Shown piece after piece: positions 52,238 to 59,622 of a stretch of 59,853 nt of DNA. The notes beneath the pieces were generated by a model. The model worked only from the letters and a program-made list of their open reading frames with translations. It did no database searches and was not told the origin of the DNA. Both the position numbers and the translations under genes were made by a program. The DNA is taken from positions 1 through 59,853 of the forward strand of contig JAMIFV010000061.1 of assembly GCA_035906055.1 (NCBI GenBank), in the 5' to 3' direction. The stretch's first letter is position 1. Each line of letters opens with the position of its first letter. The stretch is from JAMIFV01 sp035906055 (GTDB lineage Bacteria; Pseudomonadota; Alphaproteobacteria; Rickettsiales; JABCZZ01).

Positions 52238-52996
52238 ATGACCGCATATGCATTTGGCACTGGCACGCTTGTAGCCAGGCGAACCGATACGCCTAACACC
52301 GCGCCGTTCCTGTTCGGCACGCTGCACGATATTTCGCTCAATTTCGACCAGAAGCTCGAACCCCTCATGGGGCAGCATAAAGTGGCGGTGGCGCTGGGCG
52401 ACGGTGAGCTGAAAATTTCCGGCAAGGCAAAATTCGCGCGCCTGCAGATGACGTTGTTCAGCAACCTGCTGCTTGGTAATGCCACCGCAACCGGCGGCCT
52501 GCAGATGGTAAGCACGGGTGAAAACATCAATGTGCCTGCATCTTCACCCTATACGGTAACCGTTGCCAATTCGGCGCAGGTGCCGCTGGCGGATTACGGC
52601 GTGTTCTATCAGTCTACCGGCATACAGCTTGTGCCTGTTGCCTCCGGTCCCACGGCAGGGCAATACAGCTTCAACGCGTCGACCGGGGTATACACTTTCG
52701 CGGCAGCGGATGCAGGTGCGGCGTTATACGCATATTACACCTATACAGCTCCTACCGGCAACAGGCTGACCTATGCCAATCCGCTGATGGGAACTTCACC
52801 CATATTCGAGGTGTACTTCAAGACCAGTACGCCTAATTTCGGCGTGAATAAGGACGTGACAATAAAGCTCAATGCGTGCAAGTCCGGCAAGCTGGCGCTG
52901 AGCTTCAGCAACCAGAAATTTACCATTCCGGAATTCGACTTTCAGGCGATGGCGGATGCTGCCGGAAACGTATTCACCCTCACGACAAGTGAGTAG
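52238..52996 (+). CDS. Phage major tail tube-like protein
   Basis: This 252-residue protein begins with a tail-tube-like core: FGTLHDISLNFDQKLEPL, then VALGDGELKISGKAKFARL. An inserted domain (about 90-165) contains GVYTFAAADAGAALYAYYTY, similar to that in the connector. The final part, FKTSTPNFGVNKDVTIKLNACK and FTIPEFDFQAMAD (in parts), is typical of tube subunits. It follows the tail terminator gene. The alternative that it is a capsid decoration protein is less likely. Confidence 0.7.
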   Translation: MTAYAFGTGTLVARRTDTPNTAPFLFGTLHDISLNFDQKLEPLMGQHKVAVALGDGELKISGKAKFARLQMTLFSNLLLGNATATGGLQMVSTGENINVPASSPYTVTVANSAQVPLADYGVFYQSTGIQLVPVASGPTAGQYSFNASTGVYTFAAADAGAALYAYYTYTAPTGNRLTYANPLMGTSPIFEVYFKTSTPNFGVNKDVTIKLNACKSGKLALSFSNQKFTIPEFDFQAMADAAGNVFTLTTSE

Positions 52997-53058
52997 GTAA
53001 GGCAGATTTTCGCCATACGTGGAGCAGTGGTAGCGGGAAGGCTCTGCCACTGTAAATG
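52997..53058. terminator. Stem-loop between tail tube gene and reverse-strand gene
   Basis: CAGTGG and CCACTG pair across an interior that also contains TAG/CTC positions. It lies between convergent genes, with no strong T-run. Confidence 0.4.
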
Positions 53059-53913
53059 TTACTCGTTGCCAGCCTTGCCGCCCGGAAGTTTGATGATGGC
53101 ATGCTTGCCCATATAGTGCTTCATGGAGAGACCGAACGGATCGGTCATCGCCTGTTGAAACAGCTTGGCAACGGATTTTGCCAGTTTTCCGTCGTTCTGG
53201 GCGATATGGGAATAGACATGCGCGCCGTCATTGGTAAGTACGATCTCGATATTGGTCTCAGCGCCGTAACGCAGCTTTTTGGAGGTGATGTCGCGGCCTT
53301 CCACAAAGTAGCGGCCCTTGTAATCTTTCGGCAGCACTTCCTCAAGCTGGGCGTTGAGCGCCTTGGGCAGGTCGAACAGCACGTTGGTGGCGACTTGTTC
53401 CGCGAAGCGCTCAGCGTATTTCTTGCGCTCGCTGGCAGTGCCGCTGCTGGAGATGAGGAACACGCGTTCGCCGTCGAGGTTGTTCTGCGTCTTCACCACG
53501 CCGGTATCGGCGAGCAGGGTGGCGATGTTTGTGCAAAGCTGCTTGCCTTCTGTCACATCGGTAAGGATGCCCTGCAGGTTGCGCAGCAGGAGCGCTGACT
53601 GCTTGCTGTCCAGCGATTCGATGAGCCTCACGGGGATGCGGATAGTGTCCATGCCGGGTTCCGGCGCGCCCCAGTTGTAGGCCATGATGATGCCGGTATA
53701 GTCGCCGGTTTTTTTAGCGAACGCGAGCACATCGTCAGTCTGGCCTACGGCGTCGCGCATTTGCTGGATGTGGGTTTCGGCAAGGAAGAGCACGCAGTTC
53801 TCAGTGTTGAAAACGTAGCAGCGTTCTTTGCCGCCACCGGCTCCGGTAGCGATGGATTTGACCTCGCAATGCTGGTTGAGGAAGGTATGTAGCGCGTTGC
53901 TGGAAGCAGGCAT
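53059..53913 (-). CDS. Hypothetical protein, 284 aa (reverse-strand insertion)
   Basis: The ATG at 53913 (MPASSNAL) follows a good AGGGAG. The soluble protein has an alpha/beta pattern with GGKERCYVFNTENCVLFLAE near the start and a basic patch near residue 150-180. The C-terminal part has GAHVYSHIAQNDGKLAKSVAKLF (in parts). I cannot assign a family. It is encoded opposite to the tail genes and has its own promoter region in 53914-54002. Confidence 0.6.
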   Translation of the reverse strand: MPASSNALHTFLNQHCEVKSIATGAGGGKERCYVFNTENCVLFLAETHIQQMRDAVGQTDDVLAFAKKTGDYTGIIMAYNWGAPEPGMDTIRIPVRLIESLDSKQSALLLRNLQGILTDVTEGKQLCTNIATLLADTGVVKTQNNLDGERVFLISSSGTASERKKYAERFAEQVATNVLFDLPKALNAQLEEVLPKDYKGRYFVEGRDITSKKLRYGAETNIEIVLTNDGAHVYSHIAQNDGKLAKSVAKLFQQAMTDPFGLSMKHYMGKHAIIKLPGGKAGNE

Positions 53914-54002
53914 GTAAGTCTCCCTAGTAATATTTTTATATATAATATCTTGAATACTATAATTATTAACCGCCTTCAACCTTTAATGCACTAGGAATAG
54001 TT

Positions 54003-54380
54003 ATGAATTCTGCCCGTGACATTTTGAATAATGCAAATGCCAGCCCTGCCGCAAAGCACGTAATGCTTGGCGGAAAAAAATGGGAGATTCCAATGCTTTC
54101 TGCGCGCCAGAATCGTGTGGTGGATCCTCTCATACTTGGCCTGCTGCCATTGTTCGCCACGTGGCAGCATGATAAGCCTGCCGCCCTTGGCATGCTCAGC
54201 CAGCAGCAATATGAAGCGCTGCAGGAGATTGCCTATCAGGGAATTTCACGCGGCAGCCCGGATATAAACAAAGATACATTCCTCGACCTGCCGGTTACCC
54301 TGCCCGAACTGGTGACGGCGTTCGCGGTGGTGGCGGAGCAGACCGGCATTTTTTCGCGGGGTGAGCCGGGGGAGGCATAG
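54003..54380 (+). CDS. Phage tail assembly chaperone, first reading frame
   Basis: This 125-residue protein lies between tail tube and tape measure, the usual place of G/GT-type chaperones. It contains GGKKWEIPMLSARQNRVVDPL and LPVTLPELVTAFAVVAEQTG. The gene ends at TAG 54378-54380, but a second frame continues in -1 from before this stop. Short product and frameshift product would both be made, as in lambda. Confidence 0.65.
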   Translation: MNSARDILNNANASPAAKHVMLGGKKWEIPMLSARQNRVVDPLILGLLPLFATWQHDKPAALGMLSQQQYEALQEIAYQGISRGSPDINKDTFLDLPVTLPELVTAFAVVAEQTGIFSRGEPGEA

Positions 54381-54610
54381 GCGGGGAACCGCCTGAATGG
54401 GATGCCATAATCGCTAATGTCTGCCATCTTACAGGATGGACATGGGACTATGTGGAAGACACCCTGACCGTTCCCCGCCTTAAGGCCCTGCACCGCGAGT
54501 GGGAACGCACGCCGCCCATGCAAATATTACTTGCCGCGTGGCTCGGCGTGAAGCCCGAACGGCAGGGCACGCATGCAGAACTTATAGAAAGGCTGGGCGG
54601 AGCAACTTGA
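54365..54610 (+). CDS. Tail assembly chaperone extension in -1 frame
   Basis: The -1 frame is open from 54365 to the TGA at 54608-54610 and encodes about 80 residues, including EWDAIIANVCHLTGWTWDYV and LKALHREWER with LLAAWLGVKPERQG. There is no start codon before mid-frame, so translation must come from upstream. A run of five G (54368-54372) inside the overlap allows a -1 slip. This fits the programmed frameshift of tail chaperones. Confidence 0.65.
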   Translation, partial: AGGGIGGEPPEWDAIIANVCHLTGWTWDYVEDTLTVPRLKALHREWERTPPMQILLAAWLGVKPERQGTHAELIERLGGAT

Positions 54611-54615
54611 CACTT

Positions 54616-55062
54616 ATGCCAATCTGCTTTACTTCGCAGGGTATGAAAAATGCAGTTATCGTACTCGGTTTTATCCTTTGTGCAGTGGCGGGATTCGCAC
54701 TCATGAACATCAGCAGCAGCATCGTGCCTGTTACAGGTGACTGGGCGATGGGCGGCAAGCACATCACCGCCATTGAGCGCGTCATGCAGCCGGTGCTGGA
54801 CAAGTGCAAGCTTGACCGCCTGCAGGGCAGGCTCAAGAACCACGAGGAATCGGTTGGCTGCTCCAATCCGGCGATGAAGGACGCATTCATCAGGGAAGGC
54901 TTTACCAACACCGAAAAGCTCGATGAATACCTCAGGCAGCGCAAAGAGTATGCCGTGATGCTTGATGAGAGCAAGATCACCGAAGACCAGAAAAGCGGCC
55001 TTACGTTTGAGGCGCTGCACAACATGCTGGAATTCGCTCCCGCTGGCGAAGCGAAGAAATAA
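54616..55062 (+). CDS. Hypothetical membrane-anchored protein between chaperone and tape measure
   Basis: This protein of 139-148 residues starts at 54616 or 54643. It has one N-terminal hydrophobic segment (AVIVLGFILCAVAGFALM) followed by a soluble helical domain with two cysteines and a Lys/Glu-rich end. It does not resemble known tail proteins and might be a cargo gene. Its ribosome-binding site is weak. Confidence 0.55.
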   Translation: MPICFTSQGMKNAVIVLGFILCAVAGFALMNISSSIVPVTGDWAMGGKHITAIERVMQPVLDKCKLDRLQGRLKNHEESVGCSNPAMKDAFIREGFTNTEKLDEYLRQRKEYAVMLDESKITEDQKSGLTFEALHNMLEFAPAGEAKK

Positions 55063-55080
55063 TTAAGATTTTTAGCAATC

Positions 55081-55178
55081 TCGTCATTCCCTGAATTTGC
55101 AGAGCAAATTCTAGGGGAATCCATTTTTTCCGATAGTGGATCGCCCTAGAATCGCTTGTGCAATTCAGGCGATGACGA
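55081..55178. repeat. Imperfect 98-bp palindrome before tape measure gene
   Basis: TCGTCAT at the left matches ATGACGA at the right. CCTGAATTTGC, TTCTAGGG and GGGAATCCA are mirrored by GCAATTCAGG, CCCTAGAA and TGGATCGCC. The centre is T-rich. It is an additional palindromic repeat type in this genome. Confidence 0.65.
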
Positions 55179-55204
55179 ACGAACATTTTTTCAAAGGATT
55201 TGCA

Positions 55205-56008
55205 ATGGCAGACACGAATGCGCAGCTGAACGTCACTGCGAATATGGACGGCCTGATGGATGCTTTGCGAACCGCAAAGACGGCTATCGATAACACCTTT
55301 GACCTCAGGCATATCAACTCTGAAGAGCGTGCCAAACCAGTGGGCAACCTGTTTCGCACACTGGAACAATCTTCCGACCGCGCGATCAGCTCGATGATAC
55401 GCGGCACGCAGACATGGCAGTCCGCCCTGCTGAATATTGCCACTAACATGGAGATACGCTTTGCGCAGCTTGCCGCGCGTAAGGTGCTCAACTGGGCGCA
55501 AAGCGAGCTGCTCATGACAGGAGCCACCCAGACCGGAGCTGCGGCGCGCGCGTCCAGTGAGCAGGCCGGGGCCGCCACAGGCCTTGCAGCGAAAGCGGGG
55601 CATGTCATTACTTCCATTCTCAATAGCGCAAAGGAAGTATTTGGCGGCATCTTTGCATTTCTTTCTCCCATGATGGGCCCGGCGGCGGCAGGCCCCGCAG
55701 CGGCGGGCAGCGCCACGGTGGCAAGCCTTGCCGGTGCCATACCGATGATGGAAACAGGTTCATGGCATTTGCCCAGTGATACGCTTGCCTACCTGCATGC
55801 GGGCGAAATGGTGGTGCCCAAGCCGTTCGCCGATAGCCTGCGCCAGTCCGGCGGCATCGGCGGAGGCGACAGCTATTCCATTACAATCAACGCTATCGAT
55901 ACGCAAAGCGGCACAAAATTCCTGAAGAACAATGCTGCGTCCATCGCCAGCGCCATTTCATCGCAGGTGCGAAATTTCAATTCACATGTTCCCGCGTGGA
56001 AAAGTTAG
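55205..56008 (+). CDS. Short tail tape measure protein
   Basis: This 267-residue protein starts at MADTNAQL, with AAGGA upstream. Residues 10-120 are helical. Residues 120-190 are very Ala/Gly-rich and hydrophobic, as in tape measure proteins. The end (HLPSDTLAYLHAGEMVVPKPFADSLRQ) matches the C-terminal domain of tape measures, including the HAGEMVVP motif. Such a short form is typical of GTA-like or short-tailed siphophages. Confidence 0.75.
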   Translation: MADTNAQLNVTANMDGLMDALRTAKTAIDNTFDLRHINSEERAKPVGNLFRTLEQSSDRAISSMIRGTQTWQSALLNIATNMEIRFAQLAARKVLNWAQSELLMTGATQTGAAARASSEQAGAATGLAAKAGHVITSILNSAKEVFGGIFAFLSPMMGPAAAGPAAAGSATVASLAGAIPMMETGSWHLPSDTLAYLHAGEMVVPKPFADSLRQSGGIGGGDSYSITINAIDTQSGTKFLKNNAASIASAISSQVRNFNSHVPAWKS

Positions 56009-56020
56009 GGAGCAAAAAAT

Positions 56021-56626
56021 ATGTCCGATCTGGTTTTGCCCTCCCTCGCTGGGCTGGGGTTCGATGTGGTGCGCACCCCCCTGTGGGATACGAATATCCA
56101 TACCACCGTCAGCGGCAAGGAAACGCGCATGGCGCGTCAGGTTTACCCGCGCTGGAAATGGGAACTTACCTATAACGTGCTGCGCAGCGGCGCGCAGAAC
56201 GAGCTGCAGCAACTCGCCGGGTTCTTCAATGCGCGCAAAGGGCGCTTTGATACGTTCCTTTACCGTGATGCGGACGACAACAGCGCAACTGCGCAGGCAC
56301 TGGGGCAGGGCACCGGCTCGCTCACCACGTTTCAGCTCATACGCGATTTCGGCGGATTTAAAGAAGTGATACTCGCGCCGCAGACGGTAAGCGCGGTTTA
56401 CATAAATGGAGTGGCGCAGCCAACCGGCTGGAGTGTTTCCACATGGGGAACCAGCACGCCCGGTGTCATTACCTTCACCAGTGCGCCCGCTGACAACGCC
56501 GTCATCACGGCGGATTTCAGCTTTTATTTTCCCTGCCGCATGAGCGAGGACAGCGTATCGTTCACGCTGTTTATCGCACAACATTACCGCGTGAAGAAGT
56601 TCAGTTTTATAAGTGTGAAGAACTGA
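56021..56626 (+). CDS. DUF2460 distal tail protein (GTA g12-like)
   Basis: This 201-residue protein matches DUF2460: TTVSGKETRMARQVYPRWKWELTY (in parts) is followed by LQQLAGFFNARKGRFDTFLYRDADD. The second half has the beta-rich insertion PGVITFTSAPADNAVITADF, also characteristic of the family. It forms the hub after the tape measure in RcGTA-type particles. The next GTA genes (g13-g15) are absent; the portal gene follows instead. Confidence 0.87.
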   Translation: MSDLVLPSLAGLGFDVVRTPLWDTNIHTTVSGKETRMARQVYPRWKWELTYNVLRSGAQNELQQLAGFFNARKGRFDTFLYRDADDNSATAQALGQGTGSLTTFQLIRDFGGFKEVILAPQTVSAVYINGVAQPTGWSVSTWGTSTPGVITFTSAPADNAVITADFSFYFPCRMSEDSVSFTLFIAQHYRVKKFSFISVKN

Positions 56627-56630
56627 TTTG

Positions 56631-56734
56631 AGGGGAAACGCTTTCCCCTCTCTGCTCCGCAGATTCACCCCTTGCGGGGTCGTCGTGAAGAACTCCTCCG
56701 CGCATACGGCGAGTGTAAAAGGGCAGCGTGCCCC
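56631..56734. repeat. Hairpin and dispersed element, copy 2 (before portal gene)
   Basis: A perfect AGGGGAAA/TTTCCCCT hairpin is followed by GGGGTCGTCG (56677), CTCCTCC (56693) and GGGCAGCGTGCCCC (56721). The last three landmarks also occur at 25620-25690 between gatA and gatB, the first two there in inverted orientation. The rest of this 135-nt gap shows no gene. Confidence 0.55.
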
Positions 56735-56761
56735 TTAATTTATTTCAATAGGAATTAGTTC

Positions 56762-58642
56762 ATGAAAGAAACGCCTGTTCCCACTTCTCTGGTGGCAAGG
56801 ATAACCCAGGCCGCGCGCTATGTGGTGAGCGGCAACGCGCCCGCCGTGTGGTTCGGCGCTGGTGAGCCGATGAAACCGCAGGCACCGGAAGACGTGGCAG
56901 GCCGCCGGTTCGATTATCCCGTCGGTATCAATATCGGCACCGCAACGCGCCCGCAGGAACCCGTGACGTTCGACGATTTGCGCGCGCTTGCCGATAATTG
57001 CGACATTCTGCGCTCGGTTATCGAAACGCGCAAAGACCAGATGGAAGCGCTGGACTGGACCGTGCGCCCGCGAAATCCCCACGCATCACCCGAGCTGGTA
57101 AAAGCCGCGCAGCATGTGCAGGAGTTTTTACAATATCCCGATAGTGAGCACAGCTTCTCGCAGTGGATGCGCCAGATTCTGGAAGACATGTTCGTGATTG
57201 ATGCGGTGGCAATTTACAAACGCCGCAACCGGGCAGGGGGCATTTATGCACTCGAGATTGTAGACGGTGGCAGCATACGCTTGCTGCTCGATGACAGCGG
57301 TCGCACACCGCAAACGCCTGATCCTGCCTATCAGCAGATACTCAAAGGCATTCCGGCGGTGGATTACACGCGCGAGGAGCTTGTGTATATCCAGCATAAT
57401 CCGCGCAGTTATAAGATATACGGCTACAGCCATGTGGAGCAGGTGCTGGTGACGGTGAATATCCTCATTCGCCGCGCGCTGCACCAGCTCGAATATTACC
57501 GCGAGGGCAGCCAGCCCGACGCGCTGATCGGGTTGCCCAAGGAATGGAGCCAGGATCAGATAGTAACGTTCCAGAAGCATTTTGACGCGCTGCTTTCCGG
57601 CAATTCGGCACTGCGCAGGCATGTACGCTTTATGCCGGGAGATTTCAAATATCAGGAGACAAAAGCCCCGCCGCTGAAAGACGCCTATGACGAATTCCTC
57701 GCACGCATCATCTGTTATGTGTTCTCCATCTCACCGGAACCGTTCGTGGGGCAGGTAAACCGCGCGACCGCTGAAAGCTCGCAGGCGCGTGCTATTGCCG
57801 AAGGGCTTGCACCGCTGCAGAAACATATGCGCGTTCTGATGAACCGCATCATCCAGCGCGATATGGGATTCACCGAGCTGGAATTCGCCTGGCAGGATAC
57901 GCGCCAGCAGGACCCGCGCGAAGCTGCGCAGATCGATGTGGCGTATGTCTCGGCAGGCATCCTCACCGCTGACGAAGTGCGTGACAAGATGGGCCTGAAG
58001 GCAATTAAAGGTAAAAATGCTGAAGCGGATGCCCCAGACGTAAAAAAGTTCAACCCGCATCACGACGAACGTGGAAGGTTTACCACAGCGGATCGGGCTG
58101 TAGCCCCAAACTTTGCAGAGTTACCCGGTATTAAGCCAGGTTCTGTTGCAACTCGGAATGGCACAGAAGTGGCAGCAGCAGGTGCTGCAGTAAGGATACT
58201 ACCGATTATTGGCGGAGCGCTTGGCATTGGTGTTATTGCTAATGAGAATAAAGACAAGATCAGGCAGGTTCCACTTAATATGGAGGGTGATGAAAGCACT
58301 AGTTCATCTGAATCCCAAGGAACAAAAAAGCCCGAGGAAGAAGAAAAACAAAAAGAAGAACGCACTAAAGAAATTAAAAGAATTGTTGATAAAGCTAAGC
58401 AAACATCAGGTAATGATGGAGATGTTGCTCCTGATAGGGAAGCAGCTGAAGAAGCTGCAAAGCAGTTTATAGGGGAAAATTCAACAGAACTGGTAGAACG
58501 CCAAACTGGAGAGTATGTTGGTCAGAAAAGTGAAGATGAAACTCGTATTGTTAAGTATACTAGTGTTAATAAAAGCGATCCCTATATCAATTTAGAGAAT
58601 AAGCCTACCAATGGCAACTTACATGTACGGTGGAAAAAATGA
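56762..58642 (+). CDS. Phage portal protein fused to polymorphic-toxin module 2
   Basis: Residues 1 to about 420 form an HK97/GTA-like portal: RSVIETRKDQMEALDW, a stem and wing region, and the conserved ARIICYVFSISPEPFVGQVNRAT segment (in parts) near 320-340. Residues about 430-540 are the shared module: KKFNPHHDERGRFTTADRA, the hydrophobic GGALGIGVIANEN, VPLNM and the KPEEEEKQKEE linker. Residues about 545-626 form a variable domain with NKSDPYINLEN and NLHVRWKK at the end, similar in style to polymorphic-toxin domains, family unknown. The gene stop overlaps the next start (ATGA). The portal is displaced from its usual site after terminase. Confidence 0.8.
   Translation: MKETPVPTSLVARITQAARYVVSGNAPAVWFGAGEPMKPQAPEDVAGRRFDYPVGINIGTATRPQEPVTFDDLRALADNCDILRSVIETRKDQMEALDWTVRPRNPHASPELVKAAQHVQEFLQYPDSEHSFSQWMRQILEDMFVIDAVAIYKRRNRAGGIYALEIVDGGSIRLLLDDSGRTPQTPDPAYQQILKGIPAVDYTREELVYIQHNPRSYKIYGYSHVEQVLVTVNILIRRALHQLEYYREGSQPDALIGLPKEWSQDQIVTFQKHFDALLSGNSALRRHVRFMPGDFKYQETKAPPLKDAYDEFLARIICYVFSISPEPFVGQVNRATAESSQARAIAEGLAPLQKHMRVLMNRIIQRDMGFTELEFAWQDTRQQDPREAAQIDVAYVSAGILTADEVRDKMGLKAIKGKNAEADAPDVKKFNPHHDERGRFTTADRAVAPNFAELPGIKPGSVATRNGTEVAAAGAAVRILPIIGGALGIGVIANENKDKIRQVPLNMEGDESTSSSESQGTKKPEEEEKQKEERTKEIKRIVDKAKQTSGNDGDVAPDREAAEEAAKQFIGENSTELVERQTGEYVGQKSEDETRIVKYTSVNKSDPYINLENKPTNGNLHVRWKK
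58049..58081 (+). repeat. 33-nt exact repeat at FNPHHDERGRF motif
   Basis: This stretch encodes FNPHHDERGRF in the portal fusion and is identical over 33 nt to 59004-59036 in module 3. The corresponding site in module 1 (45974-46006) has the same amino acids but several silent changes. It is a candidate recombination entry point for modules. Confidence 0.85.
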
Positions 58643-58863
58643 ATATAGAACAAGTAGATTATCTGAAGTCGAAAGTTGACAATGGTACTATTAATATTGT
58701 CTTTGCTGATGGTGAAAAAATGACTGTCAGGCTTATTTCTGTTTCTGAGACAGAGAGTGATATTATCTATGAAATGATAACAACTGACAGGCCGGAAAAA
58801 TATCGCTCTTATAAAAGTACGTCTATGCATTCCCCTTTTTCTGACATTGAATCTGTCGGTTAG
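58639..58863 (+). CDS. Probable immunity protein for module 2, 74 aa
   Basis: The ATG overlaps the stop of the portal fusion (ATGA), so the two are translationally coupled. The 74-residue product is a paralogue of 46976-47200. Such tight linkage and small size are usual for immunity genes that must be expressed with the toxin. It has no signal peptide and is predicted to be cytoplasmic. Confidence 0.6.
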   Translation: MNIEQVDYLKSKVDNGTINIVFADGEKMTVRLISVSETESDIIYEMITTDRPEKYRSYKSTSMHSPFSDIESVG

Positions 58864-58866
58864 AAA

Positions 58867-58971
58867 ATGATCGAAGAAGAAATCACATTTCTTAAATCTC
58901 AAGTCGATTGTATCAATTATGGTTGTACTTACTTAGAAAAAAATAATAAATTTTTCTTGTCAGGCAGTTGA
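58867..58971 (+). pseudogene. 34-aa remnant of a third immunity-like paralogue
   Basis: An ATG 3 nt after the previous stop opens a 34-codon frame with EEEITFLKSQVD, which resembles the N-terminal EQVDYLKSKVDNG of the preceding gene, and then diverges. It stops at 58969-58971. It may be the fossil of an immunity gene from a cassette that was replaced, or a very small gene. Confidence 0.4.
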
Positions 58972-58985
58972 GGCCTGAAAGCGTG

Positions 58986-59621
58986 ATGCCACGCGCAACG
59001 AAATTCAACCCGCATCACGACGAACGTGGAAGGTTTGCCACGGCTGGCAATGGTGTTGAGCCCAAATACAAAGAACTGCATATTCCTGAACCTGCAGGAC
59101 TTGAAGATCCAGATTTTAATGAAAACGTAGCACTTGCTGCAGCTCCTGGTTCAACTATAGCAGCAAGGATACTACCGATTATTGGTGGGGCGCTCGGCAT
59201 TGGCGTGATTGCCAATGAGAATAAAGATAAGATCAAACAGATTCCGCTGAATATGGATGAGGATAGTTCCGGTGATGCTAGTGAAGGCTCTGGAGGCAAT
59301 AGCAGCGAAGGCGGCAACAACAAAAAGCCCAACGATCCTAAAGATGACAAAGAATCGGAATGGTCATTCGGCACTTATAAGTCTAAGGAGCGCTGGGGTA
59401 ACCAAATGAAAGAGCGAAAATGGACAGAACAGGAAATTACCGATACAATTAAAACTGGAAAAGCTGATCCTGCACCAAACTACATAAATAAAGGCAATAC
59501 AGCTACAAGATATACAGATTCTCAGTCAGGAAAATTTGTCGTGAGAGATGATGTTACAAAGGAAATTATCCAAATAGGCGATAAAGACTTTATTCCTAAT
59601 TCTATTATCAAGAGTGAATGA
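58986..59621 (+). CDS. Carrier-less toxin module 3, colicin-E5-RNase-like
   Basis: The protein of about 211 residues starts at MPRATKFNPHHDERGRFATAG, so it has the module but no structural N-terminus (TTG 58968 is an alternative start). The hydrophobic GGALGIGVIANENKD and IPLNM elements follow, then a Gly/Ser-rich linker. The C-terminal about 90 residues contain WGNQMKERKWTEQEITDTI, GNTATRYTDSQSGKFVVRDD and EIIQIGDKDFIP. This pattern matches the colicin E5-type ribonuclease domain that cleaves tRNA anticodon loops; the assignment is from memory of family motifs. It looks like an orphan cassette next to a full-length toxin. Confidence 0.65.
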   Translation: MPRATKFNPHHDERGRFATAGNGVEPKYKELHIPEPAGLEDPDFNENVALAAAPGSTIAARILPIIGGALGIGVIANENKDKIKQIPLNMDEDSSGDASEGSGGNSSEGGNNKKPNDPKDDKESEWSFGTYKSKERWGNQMKERKWTEQEITDTIKTGKADPAPNYINKGNTATRYTDSQSGKFVVRDDVTKEIIQIGDKDFIPNSIIKSE

Positions 59622-59622
59622 A

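Noticed and set aside
54499..54615. N-terminal extension of the 54616 gene
   Set aside because: This stretch overlaps the frameshifted chaperone frame, which has better coding character, so the extension is a shadow.
55136..55204. N-terminal extension of the tape measure protein
   Set aside because: The sequence lies in a palindromic repeat, and a good ribosome-binding site precedes the later ATG at 55205.
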